The notes below the pieces were generated by a model. That model was not told the origin of the DNA, searched no databases, and saw only the letters and a list, made by a program, of their open reading frames with translations. Positions 1 through 7,153 of a stretch of DNA of 25,310 nucleotides are shown here, piece after piece (positions within the stretch are counted from its first letter, which is position 1; every line of letters begins with the position of its first letter). Origin of the DNA: an uncultured Clostridia bacterium (GTDB lineage: Bacteria; Bacillota; Clostridia; Lachnospirales; Bianqueaceae); contig CALBGL010000074.1 of the NCBI GenBank assembly GCA_937892735.1, forward strand, positions 1 through 25,310. Direction: 5' to 3'. A program made the position numbers and the translations under genes.

Positions 1-38
1 GTCTTCAACAGAAAATCTTCATCCATAAACTTCTGCAT
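1..38 (-). CDS. uxaC: Uronate isomerase, N-terminal start only (cut by window edge)
   Basis: Only the first 12 complete codons are in the window, reading MQKFMDEDFLLK on the minus strand. This matches the usual opening of uronate isomerase (UxaC, amidohydrolase superfamily), which begins with a short M-x-x-F-x-D-E-x-F-L-L segment. The enzyme converts D-glucuronate to D-fructuronate and D-galacturonate to D-tagaturonate in the cytoplasm. A GGAAAGG ribosome binding site lies about 10 bases upstream of the ATG at 38, and a good promoter precedes it. The identification rests on a dozen residues, so it is probable rather than certain; the rest of the gene lies to the left of the window. Confidence 0.65.
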   Translation of the reverse strand, partial: MQKFMDEDFLLK

Positions 39-74
39 AATCTAATTACCTTTCCTTTCCATAGGATTTCCTAT

Positions 75-104
75 ATTATAGCACATCCTGAATATAAAAA
101 TCAA
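75..104 (-). promoter_or_regulatory. Promoter of the uronate isomerase gene
   Basis: On the minus strand there is a TATAAT -10 box (75-80) preceded by TG plus one base (extended -10), and TTGATT as -35 (99-104) at 18-base spacing. It points at the uronate isomerase start about 37 bases downstream. It is back to back with the tRNA promoter, which begins at 125 on the other strand. Confidence 0.6.
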
Positions 105-124
105 GAAATCTCCTAAAAAAGTGC

Positions 125-153
125 TTGACAATCCGCAGAAAATATTATATGAT
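125..153 (+). promoter_or_regulatory. Promoter of the tRNA-Thr gene
   Basis: A perfect TTGACA -35 (125-130) and TATGAT -10 (148-153) at the ideal 17-base spacing. The start of transcription would fall near 160, about 35 bases before the mature tRNA. A short hairpin (CGAAG-TTG-CTTCG) lies in the 5' leader that would be removed during processing. No other promoter is evident before the MATE gene downstream. Confidence 0.8.
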
Positions 154-194
154 AGTATTCGTTCGAGCGAAGTTGCTTCGTTTGAGATCAGGAT

Positions 195-267
195 GCTACT
201 GTGGCTCAGCAGGTAGAGCGACGCACTCGTAATGCGTAGGTCACCGGTTCGAATCCGGTCAGTAGCT
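195..267 (+). tRNA. tRNA-Thr (anticodon CGT)
   Basis: A 73-base cloverleaf. The acceptor stem GCTACTG (195-201) pairs with CAGTAGC (260-266), and the discriminator base is T267. The D stem GCTC/GAGC, an ACGCA/TGCGT anticodon stem around the loop CTCGTAA, and a T arm with the GGTTCGAATCC core are all intact. The anticodon CGT is at 228-230 and reads ACG threonine codons. The 3' CCA is not encoded. It has its own promoter and terminator. Confidence 0.96.
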
Positions 268-269
268 TG

Positions 270-298
270 GAACAGATGTTTTCATCTGTTCTTTTTTT
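270..298 (+). terminator. Intrinsic terminator after tRNA-Thr
   Basis: A perfect 9-bp stem, GAACAGATG (270-278) and CATCTGTTC (283-291), closes a TTTT loop and is followed by seven T's (292-298). It begins 3 bases after the tRNA. The MATE start codon is only 30 bases beyond the T run, so read-through of this terminator may supply MATE transcripts. Confidence 0.9.
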
Positions 299-328
299 GA
301 CCTTAAATGAAATAGGAGGGGGATTTAG

Positions 329-1702
329 ATGGCGAATACGAAAGATATGACAAAGGGAAGTCCAGCCAGGCTGATTGCTACTTTTGCACTTCCGCTCATG
401 TTAGGAAACGTCTTTCAACAACTGTACACGATGGTAGATACCATGGTTGTCGGTCAAGGGGTAGGCGTAGAAGCTCTAGCGTCTTTGGGCGCGGCAGATT
501 GGCTGAACTGGATGGTTTTAAGCATTATCATGGGGTTTACACAGGGCTTCTCCTTGCTCTGTGCGCAGAATTTTGGAGCCTCCAATATGAATGAACTCCG
601 ACGGAGTACAGCGCATTCACTCATGCTCTGTATAGGCATCGCTCTCCTCTTCACGGTTCTAGGACAATGCCTGATTCGGCCCATTCTTGCTCTCCTGGAT
701 ACGCCGGATAATGTGGTAAACGGTGCTATTACGTACTTAACCATTGTTTTTGCGTTCATTCCAGCGATCACAGCTTATAATTTCTGTGCTTCTATTCTAC
801 GATCTCTGGGAGACGGGAAGACTCCACTGTATGCCATGATCACGGCTTCTATTGTCAATGTAGTCTTGGATCTTCTTTTTGTGATGGTATTTCAATGGGG
901 GATCGCCGGCGCGGCGATCGCCACGGGAATCGCACAGACATGCTCCTTCTTATTTTGCTTGCGAATCATGCGTAAAATCCCACAGCTCTATATGAGCAGG
1001 GAGGACTTTCGCCCAGAGACAGCGCTATTTTGTAAACTGTTGAAATTAGCTTCGCCTATGGCATTTCAAAACCTCGTGATTTCAGTAGGAGGGTTGGTTG
1101 TTCAATCCGTAGTGAATGGTTTTGGCTTTATTTTCATGGCAGGTTACACCGCTACCAATAAGCTCTATGGACTCTTGGAGATTGCCGCGACTTCCTTCGG
1201 ATTCTCTATGGCGACTTATACAGGACAGAATCTGGGCGCCGGCCGTATTGACCGGATCAAGAAGGGAATGAATAAAGGATTGCTCATGGCGATTTTCACG
1301 GCCATTCTGATCAGTCTGATCATGGTTTTTCTGGGAAGACCAATCGTAGGATTATTTATTTCCGGAACACCAGAAGAAGTTCTGCAGGTTACCCATGTCT
1401 CGTATACTTATCTTCTGTTCATGGCGGCCGGCCTGCCGATTCTATATATGCTATATATGTATCGTTCGGCACTGCAAGGAATGGGGGATACGATAGTTCC
1501 CATGCTGTCCGGTATTGTAGAACTGGTCATGCGTATTGGAATTGTTCTGACTCTGCCTGCGATTCTCGACGAATATGGAATTTATCTGGCAGAGGAAGCC
1601 GCTTGGATCGGTGCAACCGTGTTGTTGGGTGTTATGTATTATATTCGGATTGAAAGGCGGAGCCGATCTGTCGGGGACCTTCCTCAAAATCCGTCAGAAT
1701 AA
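329..1702 (+). CDS. MATE family multidrug/metabolite efflux transporter
   Basis: This 457-residue protein is the normal size for a MATE (NorM/DinF-like) exporter with twelve predicted membrane helices. These cytoplasmic-membrane antiporters use Na+ or H+ gradients to expel cationic drugs or metabolites. Typical features are the N-terminal segment P-A-R-L-I-A-T-F-A-L-P-L-M-L-G-N (residues 12-27), the adjoining QQLYTMVDTMVVGQ helix, and a second-half repeat starting about residue 240 (LASPMAFQNLV). An AGGAGGGGG site about 8 bases upstream fixes the ATG start. The gene sits 30 bases after the tRNA-Thr terminator with no separate promoter visible. Its last 71 bases overlap, tail to tail, the end of the HAD phosphatase gene. 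The substrate cannot be predicted. Confidence 0.93.
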   Translation: MANTKDMTKGSPARLIATFALPLMLGNVFQQLYTMVDTMVVGQGVGVEALASLGAADWLNWMVLSIIMGFTQGFSLLCAQNFGASNMNELRRSTAHSLMLCIGIALLFTVLGQCLIRPILALLDTPDNVVNGAITYLTIVFAFIPAITAYNFCASILRSLGDGKTPLYAMITASIVNVVLDLLFVMVFQWGIAGAAIATGIAQTCSFLFCLRIMRKIPQLYMSREDFRPETALFCKLLKLASPMAFQNLVISVGGLVVQSVVNGFGFIFMAGYTATNKLYGLLEIAATSFGFSMATYTGQNLGAGRIDRIKKGMNKGLLMAIFTAILISLIMVFLGRPIVGLFISGTPEEVLQVTHVSYTYLLFMAAGLPILYMLYMYRSALQGMGDTIVPMLSGIVELVMRIGIVLTLPAILDEYGIYLAEEAAWIGATVLLGVMYYIRIERRSRSVGDLPQNPSE

Positions 1703-2321
1703 AGCGGGCTTCCTGACACATCTGTTCCCATTGCGCCTCTGAATAAGGATCATATACAGCGCAGGTAAGAAAGCCGCCCTGTAGCGCGCCGCGCAGAGCA
1801 TGTAATGTGTCTTCAAAAACAAGACAATGTGCGGGAAGCATGCCGAGTTGTTCTGCTACATGCAGATACAGCGCGGGGCCATCTTTCTTGCCGCCCACAA
1901 TGGAAGCATCTGCGAGAAAGTCAAACAAGTCAATCACTTGTCCGGCAGTCAAGGCAGGACGATAAAATTGAGGGGGAGACACCGTTGCTAATGCAATGGG
2001 AATCCCTTTCTTTTTTAATGCTGTCAGATATACCTTTGCGCCTGGCTTTAATTGGAGATGGTGCTGATACGCTTCTTCAGCCATAGCATTCCATTCTCGA
2101 ACGATAGATTCAGGGGTATCGGACAGATGAAACCGCTCTATGCTGTACCGGGCTCCTTCAAGAAAGCCCTTCGTTTTCATCGCTTCTCCATAATCGGGAG
2201 TATAGGATATCCCACGCTTTTCCAAAAAACGAATGTCAATTTCCTCCCAGAGTCCCATGGAATCCAGGATGGTTCCATCCATATCGAATATGGCACAGAG
2301 TGCTTCTTCTGGCCAATACAT
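1632..2321 (-). CDS. HAD-superfamily hydrolase (phosphatase/phosphoglucomutase-like, subfamily IA)
   Basis: A soluble protein of 229 residues with the four HAD motifs: FDMDGT near the N-terminus (nucleophile and acid/base Asp at residues 13 and 15), a Ser/Thr motif in ALATVS, a Lys in GGKKDG, and FEDT for Mg2+ binding. The helical cap inserted after motif I is typical of subfamily I, which includes beta-phosphoglucomutase and small sugar-phosphate or nucleotide phosphatases. The substrate cannot be assigned. A GAAAGGGG site lies 7 bases before the ATG at 2321 but almost touches the alternative ATG at 2327, so the shorter start is preferred. The 3' end overlaps the convergent MATE gene by 71 bases, which is unusually long for tail-to-tail genes. 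Confidence 0.87.
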   Translation of the reverse strand: MYWPEEALCAIFDMDGTILDSMGLWEEIDIRFLEKRGISYTPDYGEAMKTKGFLEGARYSIERFHLSDTPESIVREWNAMAEEAYQHHLQLKPGAKVYLTALKKKGIPIALATVSPPQFYRPALTAGQVIDLFDFLADASIVGGKKDGPALYLHVAEQLGMLPAHCLVFEDTLHALRGALQGGFLTCAVYDPYSEAQWEQMCQEARFILTDFEEGPRQIGSAFQSEYNT

Positions 2322-2350
2322 GTGCATTCCCCTTTCTGTATGTATAGTGA

Positions 2351-2389
2351 AAACTGCCGCTTGGCGGAAAATCCGCCGCGCGGCAGTTT
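2351..2389 (-). terminator. Long hairpin, probable terminator of the small N/Q/R-rich gene
   Basis: Outer arms AAACTGCCGC (2351-2360) and GCGGCAGTTT (2380-2389) pair perfectly. Inside them, GGCGGA (2363-2368) pairs with TCCGCC (2372-2377). On the minus strand the stem ends in a short TTTT run. It lies 7 bases after the stop codon of the small gene and before the HAD gene. The T run is short, so termination may be partial. Confidence 0.6.
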
Positions 2390-2395
2390 GGCTCG

Positions 2396-2569
2396 TTATT
2401 CGTAACGATTCTGTTCGTTGTTCTCGTATTGATCCCGGTTCTGATTGCGAACATTGTTTTTCGTCTTGTTCTGGGACTTATTCTGAGAACGGTTCTGAGA
2501 ACGATTCTGATTCATAGTATCATAGCTCTGGCTCGGACAATGATTCTGAGAACGATTCTGATTCGACAT
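2396..2569 (-). CDS. Small Asn/Gln/Arg-rich protein, possible spore protein
   Basis: A 57-residue open frame opening MSNQNRSQNHCPSQSYDT and ending NNEQNRYE. Its middle is a run of four-residue units (N-R-S-Q, N-K-S-Q) encoded by near-identical 12-base repeats. About half the residues are N, Q or S; there are nine Lys/Arg and five acidic residues, one Cys, and no signal peptide or membrane segment. A perfect AGGAGG stands 9 bases before the ATG, and a hairpin follows the stop. The upstream sequence carries a sigma-G-like promoter. The composition recalls gamma-type small acid-soluble spore proteins and unnamed Q/N-rich small proteins of Clostridia, but there is no clear sequence match, so a role in the spore is an inference. 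Confidence 0.75.
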   Translation of the reverse strand: MSNQNRSQNHCPSQSYDTMNQNRSQNRSQNKSQNKTKNNVRNQNRDQYENNEQNRYE

Positions 2570-2611
2570 GTGTGTGAACCTCCTAAAAGTGATTGATGAT
2601 GCCTGCAGAAG

Positions 2612-2640
2612 TAGTATGTCCGATCCACGTTCCTTTATAC
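2612..2640 (-). promoter_or_regulatory. Sigma-G/sigma-F-like (forespore) promoter
   Basis: On the minus strand, GTATA (2636-2640) and CATACTA (2612-2618) are separated by 17 bases. This closely fits the published forespore sigma-G pattern (GHATR, about 18 bases, CATnHTA). Transcription would start near 2605, about 36 bases before the ATG of the small gene, leaving room for its AGGAGG. No good TTGACA/TATAAT pair with correct spacing is present in the same stretch. Confidence 0.5.
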
Positions 2641-2671
2641 CCTCTATTTGACTTTCAATGAATCCGAAAAT

Positions 2672-4747
2672 TTATTCCTTTTCAGAAGGCGGAATGATGC
2701 CCGCGTTTTTGAATGCCACTGCCAGCATCAGCTTGATGCGATTTAATTGATTGACTTCCGATGCCCCCGGATCATAATCTACCGCGGCAATATTGGCCTT
2801 TGGATACATTTTTCGAATCGGCTTTATCATGGATTTTGCCACAATATGATTAGGTAAACAGGCAAAAGGCTGTACGCAAACGATATTATTGATGCCATGA
2901 TCCATCAGCTCTACCATTTCCGCGGTCAAAAACCATCCTTCACCAGTTTGGTTCCCCAGAGAGATCAAGGTTTCAGCATATCGGGCCTTATCCTGAATAT
3001 GAATCGGCTCACGGAAACGCTTAGATTTATGCAGCGCCGTCACGATAGGCTTACGATACATTTCGATCGCCGCAATGGCCAAATCTGAAAGCCGTTTCGT
3101 TTTCATGGAAGTTCCCAGATGTTCTGCCTTAAAAGTGTTGTTATAGGCGCAATACAAGAAGAAATCCAGCAGATCCGGAACACAGACTTCGGCGCCTTCT
3201 CGTTCCAGAACCTCCACCAGGTTATTATTTCCCATCGGATGATATTTCACAAGGATTTCACCCACAATTCCAACACGTGGCTTTTGAATATCCAGAAGTG
3301 GCATGGTATCGAACTCTTCCACCATTTTTTTGATATTGCTGCGGAAAGTGATCCAATTTCCAGTTTCCACGTTTTGGGAGGCAATCGCGTTCCATTTCTC
3401 GTAAAGCGCATTGGCCGCGCCCTTTTTTGTCTCATAGGGCCGCACTCGATAGAGAAGGTGCATGAAGAGATCCCCATAAACCATAGCCATCATCGCTCGA
3501 TTGAGAAGCGCCGGAGTAATTGTGAACCCCGGATTATTCTCCAAACCTGCCGCACTAACAGAAATCACAGGAATCTGCGGCATACCGGCATCTTTCAATG
3601 CCTTACGAATGAAACCAATATAATTAGAAGCACGGCATCCGCCGCCCGTTTGAGAGATCAGAAGCGCCACTCGGTTTAGATCATAGTTTCCATTCTTTAA
3701 GGCATTCATCAATTGCCCAACTACAAGAATCGAAGGATAACAGGCATCATTATTGACGTACTTCAGGCCTTCATTGACGGCCTCCTGATCCACGGAGGGC
3801 AGGATTTCGATATTATATCCGCCTTTTTTAAACGCAGGCTGCAGCAATCGAAAATGAATCGGAGACATCTGCGGCGCTAACAGCGTGTAGTTCTTCTTCA
3901 TTTCCTTAGTAAAAAGCACCTTCTGGAACTCATATTGGACATCCGGCACGGTACAAACCTCCGGAGTCTGCTCCTGCATCTCATCCCGTTCGTCCATGGA
4001 AGCCTTCAGAGAGCGCAGGCGAATCCGGATCGCTCCCAGATTGCTGCCCTCATCGATCTTAATCATCATATAGGTTTTTCCATGGGTACGCAAAATCTCC
4101 TGGACTTGCTCCGAGGTAACGGCATCTACACCACATCCAAAAGAGACAAGATGTACCAGTTCCAACTCCGGGCGCGTACCCACAAAATCGGCCGCATCAT
4201 ACAGACGGGAATGATAACTCCACTGATCCAACACTCGCAATGGACGGTTCAATTGTCCATGTTGTGCGATACAGTCTTCCGAGAGTACGGCCATGCCCAG
4301 TCCGGTGATGATTTTCTCAAGACCATGGTTGATCTCCGGGTCGATATGGTAGGGACGGCCTGCCAGTACGATGCCCTTTCGATGGTTCTTCTGCAACCAA
4401 TCCAGGATCTCATCTCCATGATGGCGCACATCCTCCCGGTAATGGCTGCGTTCCGCATAGGCAGCATCCAGCGCTTCCTTTACTTCTTCCTGCGTCAAAT
4501 CCGGATAGTATTCGGAGAAGGTCTTAAACAGTTCCCTGCAGACACTCTCTTCATGATCCAGATTGAGGAAGGGATTCAGAAATGTGACATGCTCCTCTTC
4601 CAGTGCTTCCACGTTATGCTTGATCGTCTCCGGATAGGAAGTCACAATGGGACAATTATAATGATTATCCGCATGTTTCTGTTCCTGCACTTCATAGAAG
4701 ACGCAGGGATAAAAAATAGTTTTGATCCCTTTATGGATCAGATTCAT
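2672..4747 (-). CDS. Acyl-CoA dehydratase activase-related protein, C-terminal part (DUF2229 / HgdB-like)
   Basis: This frame carries the second half of a family of roughly 1,400-residue proteins that fuse a tandem BadF/HgdC-type ATPase to a DUF2229 and 2-hydroxyglutaryl-CoA dehydratase-like region. Recognisable segments are FYPCVFYE near the start, NNDACYPS with a conserved Cys, ISQTGGGCRASNY, and a closing region with PFACLPNH. From the ATG at 4747 it would be 691 residues, and the open frame itself continues upstream out of register with the homologous sequence. No convincing ribosome binding site precedes that ATG; translation could only be coupled to the upstream half, whose TAA lies at 4731-4733. 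The reading is therefore one gene broken by a frameshift. The reaction catalysed by this family is not established. A dehydratase or radical-type enzyme needing Fe-S clusters is inferred. Confidence 0.8.
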   Translation of the reverse strand: MNLIHKGIKTIFYPCVFYEVQEQKHADNHYNCPIVTSYPETIKHNVEALEEEHVTFLNPFLNLDHEESVCRELFKTFSEYYPDLTQEEVKEALDAAYAERSHYREDVRHHGDEILDWLQKNHRKGIVLAGRPYHIDPEINHGLEKIITGLGMAVLSEDCIAQHGQLNRPLRVLDQWSYHSRLYDAADFVGTRPELELVHLVSFGCGVDAVTSEQVQEILRTHGKTYMMIKIDEGSNLGAIRIRLRSLKASMDERDEMQEQTPEVCTVPDVQYEFQKVLFTKEMKKNYTLLAPQMSPIHFRLLQPAFKKGGYNIEILPSVDQEAVNEGLKYVNNDACYPSILVVGQLMNALKNGNYDLNRVALLISQTGGGCRASNYIGFIRKALKDAGMPQIPVISVSAAGLENNPGFTITPALLNRAMMAMVYGDLFMHLLYRVRPYETKKGAANALYEKWNAIASQNVETGNWITFRSNIKKMVEEFDTMPLLDIQKPRVGIVGEILVKYHPMGNNNLVEVLEREGAEVCVPDLLDFFLYCAYNNTFKAEHLGTSMKTKRLSDLAIAAIEMYRKPIVTALHKSKRFREPIHIQDKARYAETLISLGNQTGEGWFLTAEMVELMDHGINNIVCVQPFACLPNHIVAKSMIKPIRKMYPKANIAAVDYDPGASEVNQLNRIKLMLAVAFKNAGIIPPSEKE

Positions 4748-6932
4748 GAACCAATTTAGCGGGATAGCAGGCGGACTCGGATGGAATGGTCTCCATTCCC
4801 TCTTCAAAGGTTTTCTTAGAGGAACGCGCGGAGACCTGCACACGAAAGCCCAATTTCGTAAAAAATGTGAACCAGAAAGGATAATTTTCATACATATTCA
4901 GAGCTCTCGGCAAGCCAATCACGCCCCGCTTCGCCTCTTCTTCCGAGAGCGGCTTATAATACGCGAAAAGACGACGATACTTATAGTCGTACATATTCGG
5001 GATTTTCTCTACGGCCTTCTCATCGCCTCCGGCGCCGCGTTCACAGCGATTGCCGGATACAAAACGACGGCTGCCGAAGTCATTGATGGTGAGCAGGCAG
5101 TTATTCGAACACTGACCGCAACGGGTCAATTCCGTTTCATAGTGAAATTCCTTGAGTTCTTCCGGAGAAATCAGCGTACTGGCAGAATGCCCATCCCATT
5201 TACTTTGCGCGATGAGCGCAGCGCCAAAAGCTCCCATAATGCCGGCAATATCTGGACGAATCACCTCATGGCCTGTGATTTTCTCAAAGGCCCGCAATAC
5301 AGCGTTGTTATAGAAGGTGCCGCCCTGAACGATGATCTTGTCTCCCATTTCGGAGTAATCCCGGATCTTGATGACCTTCTGCAGGGCATTCTTGACGACA
5401 GAATATGACAAACCTGCCGAAATATCGCCGACACTGGCCCCCTCTTTCTGTGCCTGCTTGACACGAGAATTCATGAATACGGTACAGCGGGAACCCAAGT
5501 CAATAGGATATGGAGCCATCAATGCTTCGGCCGCAAAATCCTGGATCTTCATATTCAGAGACTGCGCAAAATTTTCCAGGAAGGAACCGCAGCCGGAAGA
5601 ACAGGCCTCATTCAGCAGAATATCCTGAATCACCTGATCCTGAATCCGAATACATTTCATGTCCTGACCACCAATATCCAGGATAAAGGTGACGCCAGGC
5701 AGGAAATGTTCAGCCGCTTTATAATGGGCCATCGTTTCAATCTCACCCATGTCTGCGTTATAAGCGGCCTGAATCAGTTTTTCCCCATATCCAGTCACAC
5801 AGGTTTTGGCGATATAGGCATCGGCCGGAAGCACGTCATAGATTTCAGTCAGAATCTCCTTTACCTTGTCCAGAGGACTTCCTTCGTTAGAGCCATAAAA
5901 TGTATACAGGACTTCCTGGTCCGTCCCCATGACCACAGCCTTGGTCGTAGTGGACCCTGCGTCAATCCCTAAGAAAACAGGACCAACGGTCTCCAATAGA
6001 TTCCCTCTGGCGACTTTGGCCTTCTCATGACGCTGAACAAACTGAAAATACTCGTTTTCATCTTTAAACAGGGGCTCCAGACGATAGACTTCATGGTCCG
6101 TCTCATTTTCCATATGCTGTGCGACTTCATAAATAGTATTAAAGGCATGGACTTTTCCATTCTCAGAGCAGAAAGCAGCCCCCATGGCGACAAAAAGCTG
6201 AGAATTCTCCGGCACAATGATATGTTCGGGAGTCAGATGAAGCGTCTCGATAAAACGCTTACGCAACTGGGGCAGAAAATAAAGAGGGCCTCCCAGAAAC
6301 GCGATGTTTCCGCGTATTGGTTTTCCACAGGCCAAACCGGCAATGGTCTGGTTGACGACAGCCTGAAAAATAGAAGCTGCCACATCTTCTCGATGCGCGC
6401 CTTCATTCAAAAGAGGCTGAATATCTGTTTTGGCAAACACGCCGCAACGCGCGGCAATGGGATAAATCATAGTGGCTTTTTCTGCTAAACGATCGAGTCC
6501 GGATGCATCCGTCATCAGAAGCATAGCCATCTGATCAATGAAAGCCCCTGTACCGCCGGCACAGGTACCATTCATCCGCTGTTCAATGGAGCCGCCGAAA
6601 TAAGTGATTTTAGCATCCTCTCCGCCCAGCTCAATGGCCACATCTGTCTGCGGAATCAATATTTCGACGGTCTTTGTACAGGCAATGACTTCTTGTACGA
6701 AGGGAATTTTCAGCCACTTGGATACTAAAAGTCCTCCGGAACCTGTCACATGAATGGTACACTGCTGATCTTTCAGCACTTTTTCATATGCACGGCCAAT
6801 GACAGCACGGATCGTTTCTTTTATATTAGCAAAATGTCGCTGGTATTCCTGATATACCAGATTATGGTTATCATCCAGAACCGCGATTTTTACGGTCGTG
6901 GATCCCACATCAAATCCTACATGATAGATCAA
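4731..6932 (-). CDS. Acyl-CoA dehydratase activase-related protein, N-terminal part (tandem BadF/HgdC-type ATPase)
   Basis: A 733-residue product with two ASKHA-fold activase domains. Domain 1 has GFDVGSTTVK (6-15), ELGGEDAK (101-108) and NGTCAGGTGAF (121-131). Domain 2 has GIDAGSTTTK (322-331), DIGGQDMK (419-426) and NEACSSGCGSF (441-451). In each domain the likely [4Fe-4S] cysteines are 39 residues apart (C124/C163 and C444/C483), the spacing known for HgdC (127/166). A C-x2-C-x3-C cluster follows at 605-612. Such ATPases drive single-electron reduction of dehydratases under anaerobic conditions. Translation starts at TTG (6932), 10 bases after AAAGGAG; no ATG is suitably placed. The frame ends abruptly at 4731 after AKLVH, where homologues continue with GHI and then the sequence found in the next frame. 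Confidence 0.85.
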   Translation of the reverse strand: MIYHVGFDVGSTTVKIAVLDDNHNLVYQEYQRHFANIKETIRAVIGRAYEKVLKDQQCTIHVTGSGGLLVSKWLKIPFVQEVIACTKTVEILIPQTDVAIELGGEDAKITYFGGSIEQRMNGTCAGGTGAFIDQMAMLLMTDASGLDRLAEKATMIYPIAARCGVFAKTDIQPLLNEGAHREDVAASIFQAVVNQTIAGLACGKPIRGNIAFLGGPLYFLPQLRKRFIETLHLTPEHIIVPENSQLFVAMGAAFCSENGKVHAFNTIYEVAQHMENETDHEVYRLEPLFKDENEYFQFVQRHEKAKVARGNLLETVGPVFLGIDAGSTTTKAVVMGTDQEVLYTFYGSNEGSPLDKVKEILTEIYDVLPADAYIAKTCVTGYGEKLIQAAYNADMGEIETMAHYKAAEHFLPGVTFILDIGGQDMKCIRIQDQVIQDILLNEACSSGCGSFLENFAQSLNMKIQDFAAEALMAPYPIDLGSRCTVFMNSRVKQAQKEGASVGDISAGLSYSVVKNALQKVIKIRDYSEMGDKIIVQGGTFYNNAVLRAFEKITGHEVIRPDIAGIMGAFGAALIAQSKWDGHSASTLISPEELKEFHYETELTRCGQCSNNCLLTINDFGSRRFVSGNRCERGAGGDEKAVEKIPNMYDYKYRRLFAYYKPLSEEEAKRGVIGLPRALNMYENYPFWFTFFTKLGFRVQVSARSSKKTFEEGMETIPSESACYPAKLVHESDP

Positions 6933-7021
6933 ACTTATCGAACTCCTTTATCAAACACGTTTCGTAATTCCTACATAATAAATTGGTTATAGATAGCCAA
7001 CAACATCCCATAACCACATCT

Positions 7022-7050
7022 ATTGTACGTGGAATTGAAGCATTTGTCAA
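7022..7050 (-). promoter_or_regulatory. Promoter of the activase/dehydratase-family gene
   Basis: On the minus strand, TTGACA (7045-7050) and TACAAT (7022-7027) stand 17 bases apart, an almost ideal housekeeping promoter. The leader to the TTG start codon at 6932 is about 80 bases. Nothing else is recognised in that leader. Confidence 0.8.
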
Positions 7051-7106
7051 TAGGCACAGCTTACTATATTTTTGAACAGAAGAGTGACTGCCCGCTCTGA
7101 CGGCAC

Positions 7107-7150
7107 AAAAGATCATCCATTATTTCCTGGGAAATAATGGATGATCTTTT
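7107..7150 (-). terminator. Strong terminator at the end of the seven-gene operon
   Basis: A perfect 21-bp inverted repeat: the left arm at 7107-7127 begins AAAAGATCATCC and the right arm at 7130-7150 is its exact complement, with a 2-base loop. On the minus strand it ends in TTTT. It begins 3 bases past the deacetylase stop codon. Because both flanks carry A/T runs it could act in either direction, but no plus-strand gene reaches it. Confidence 0.9.
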
Positions 7151-7153
7151 AAT

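Noticed and set aside
3935..4759. Long plus-strand open frame of 274 codons opposite the dehydratase-family gene
   Set aside because: It is antisense to strongly conserved coding sequence, has no ribosome binding site and no recognisable protein features.
4731..4760. Programmed ribosomal frameshift joining the two activase halves
   Set aside because: No slippery sequence or downstream pseudoknot is evident, and the expected G-H-I residues are missing, which a deletion explains better.
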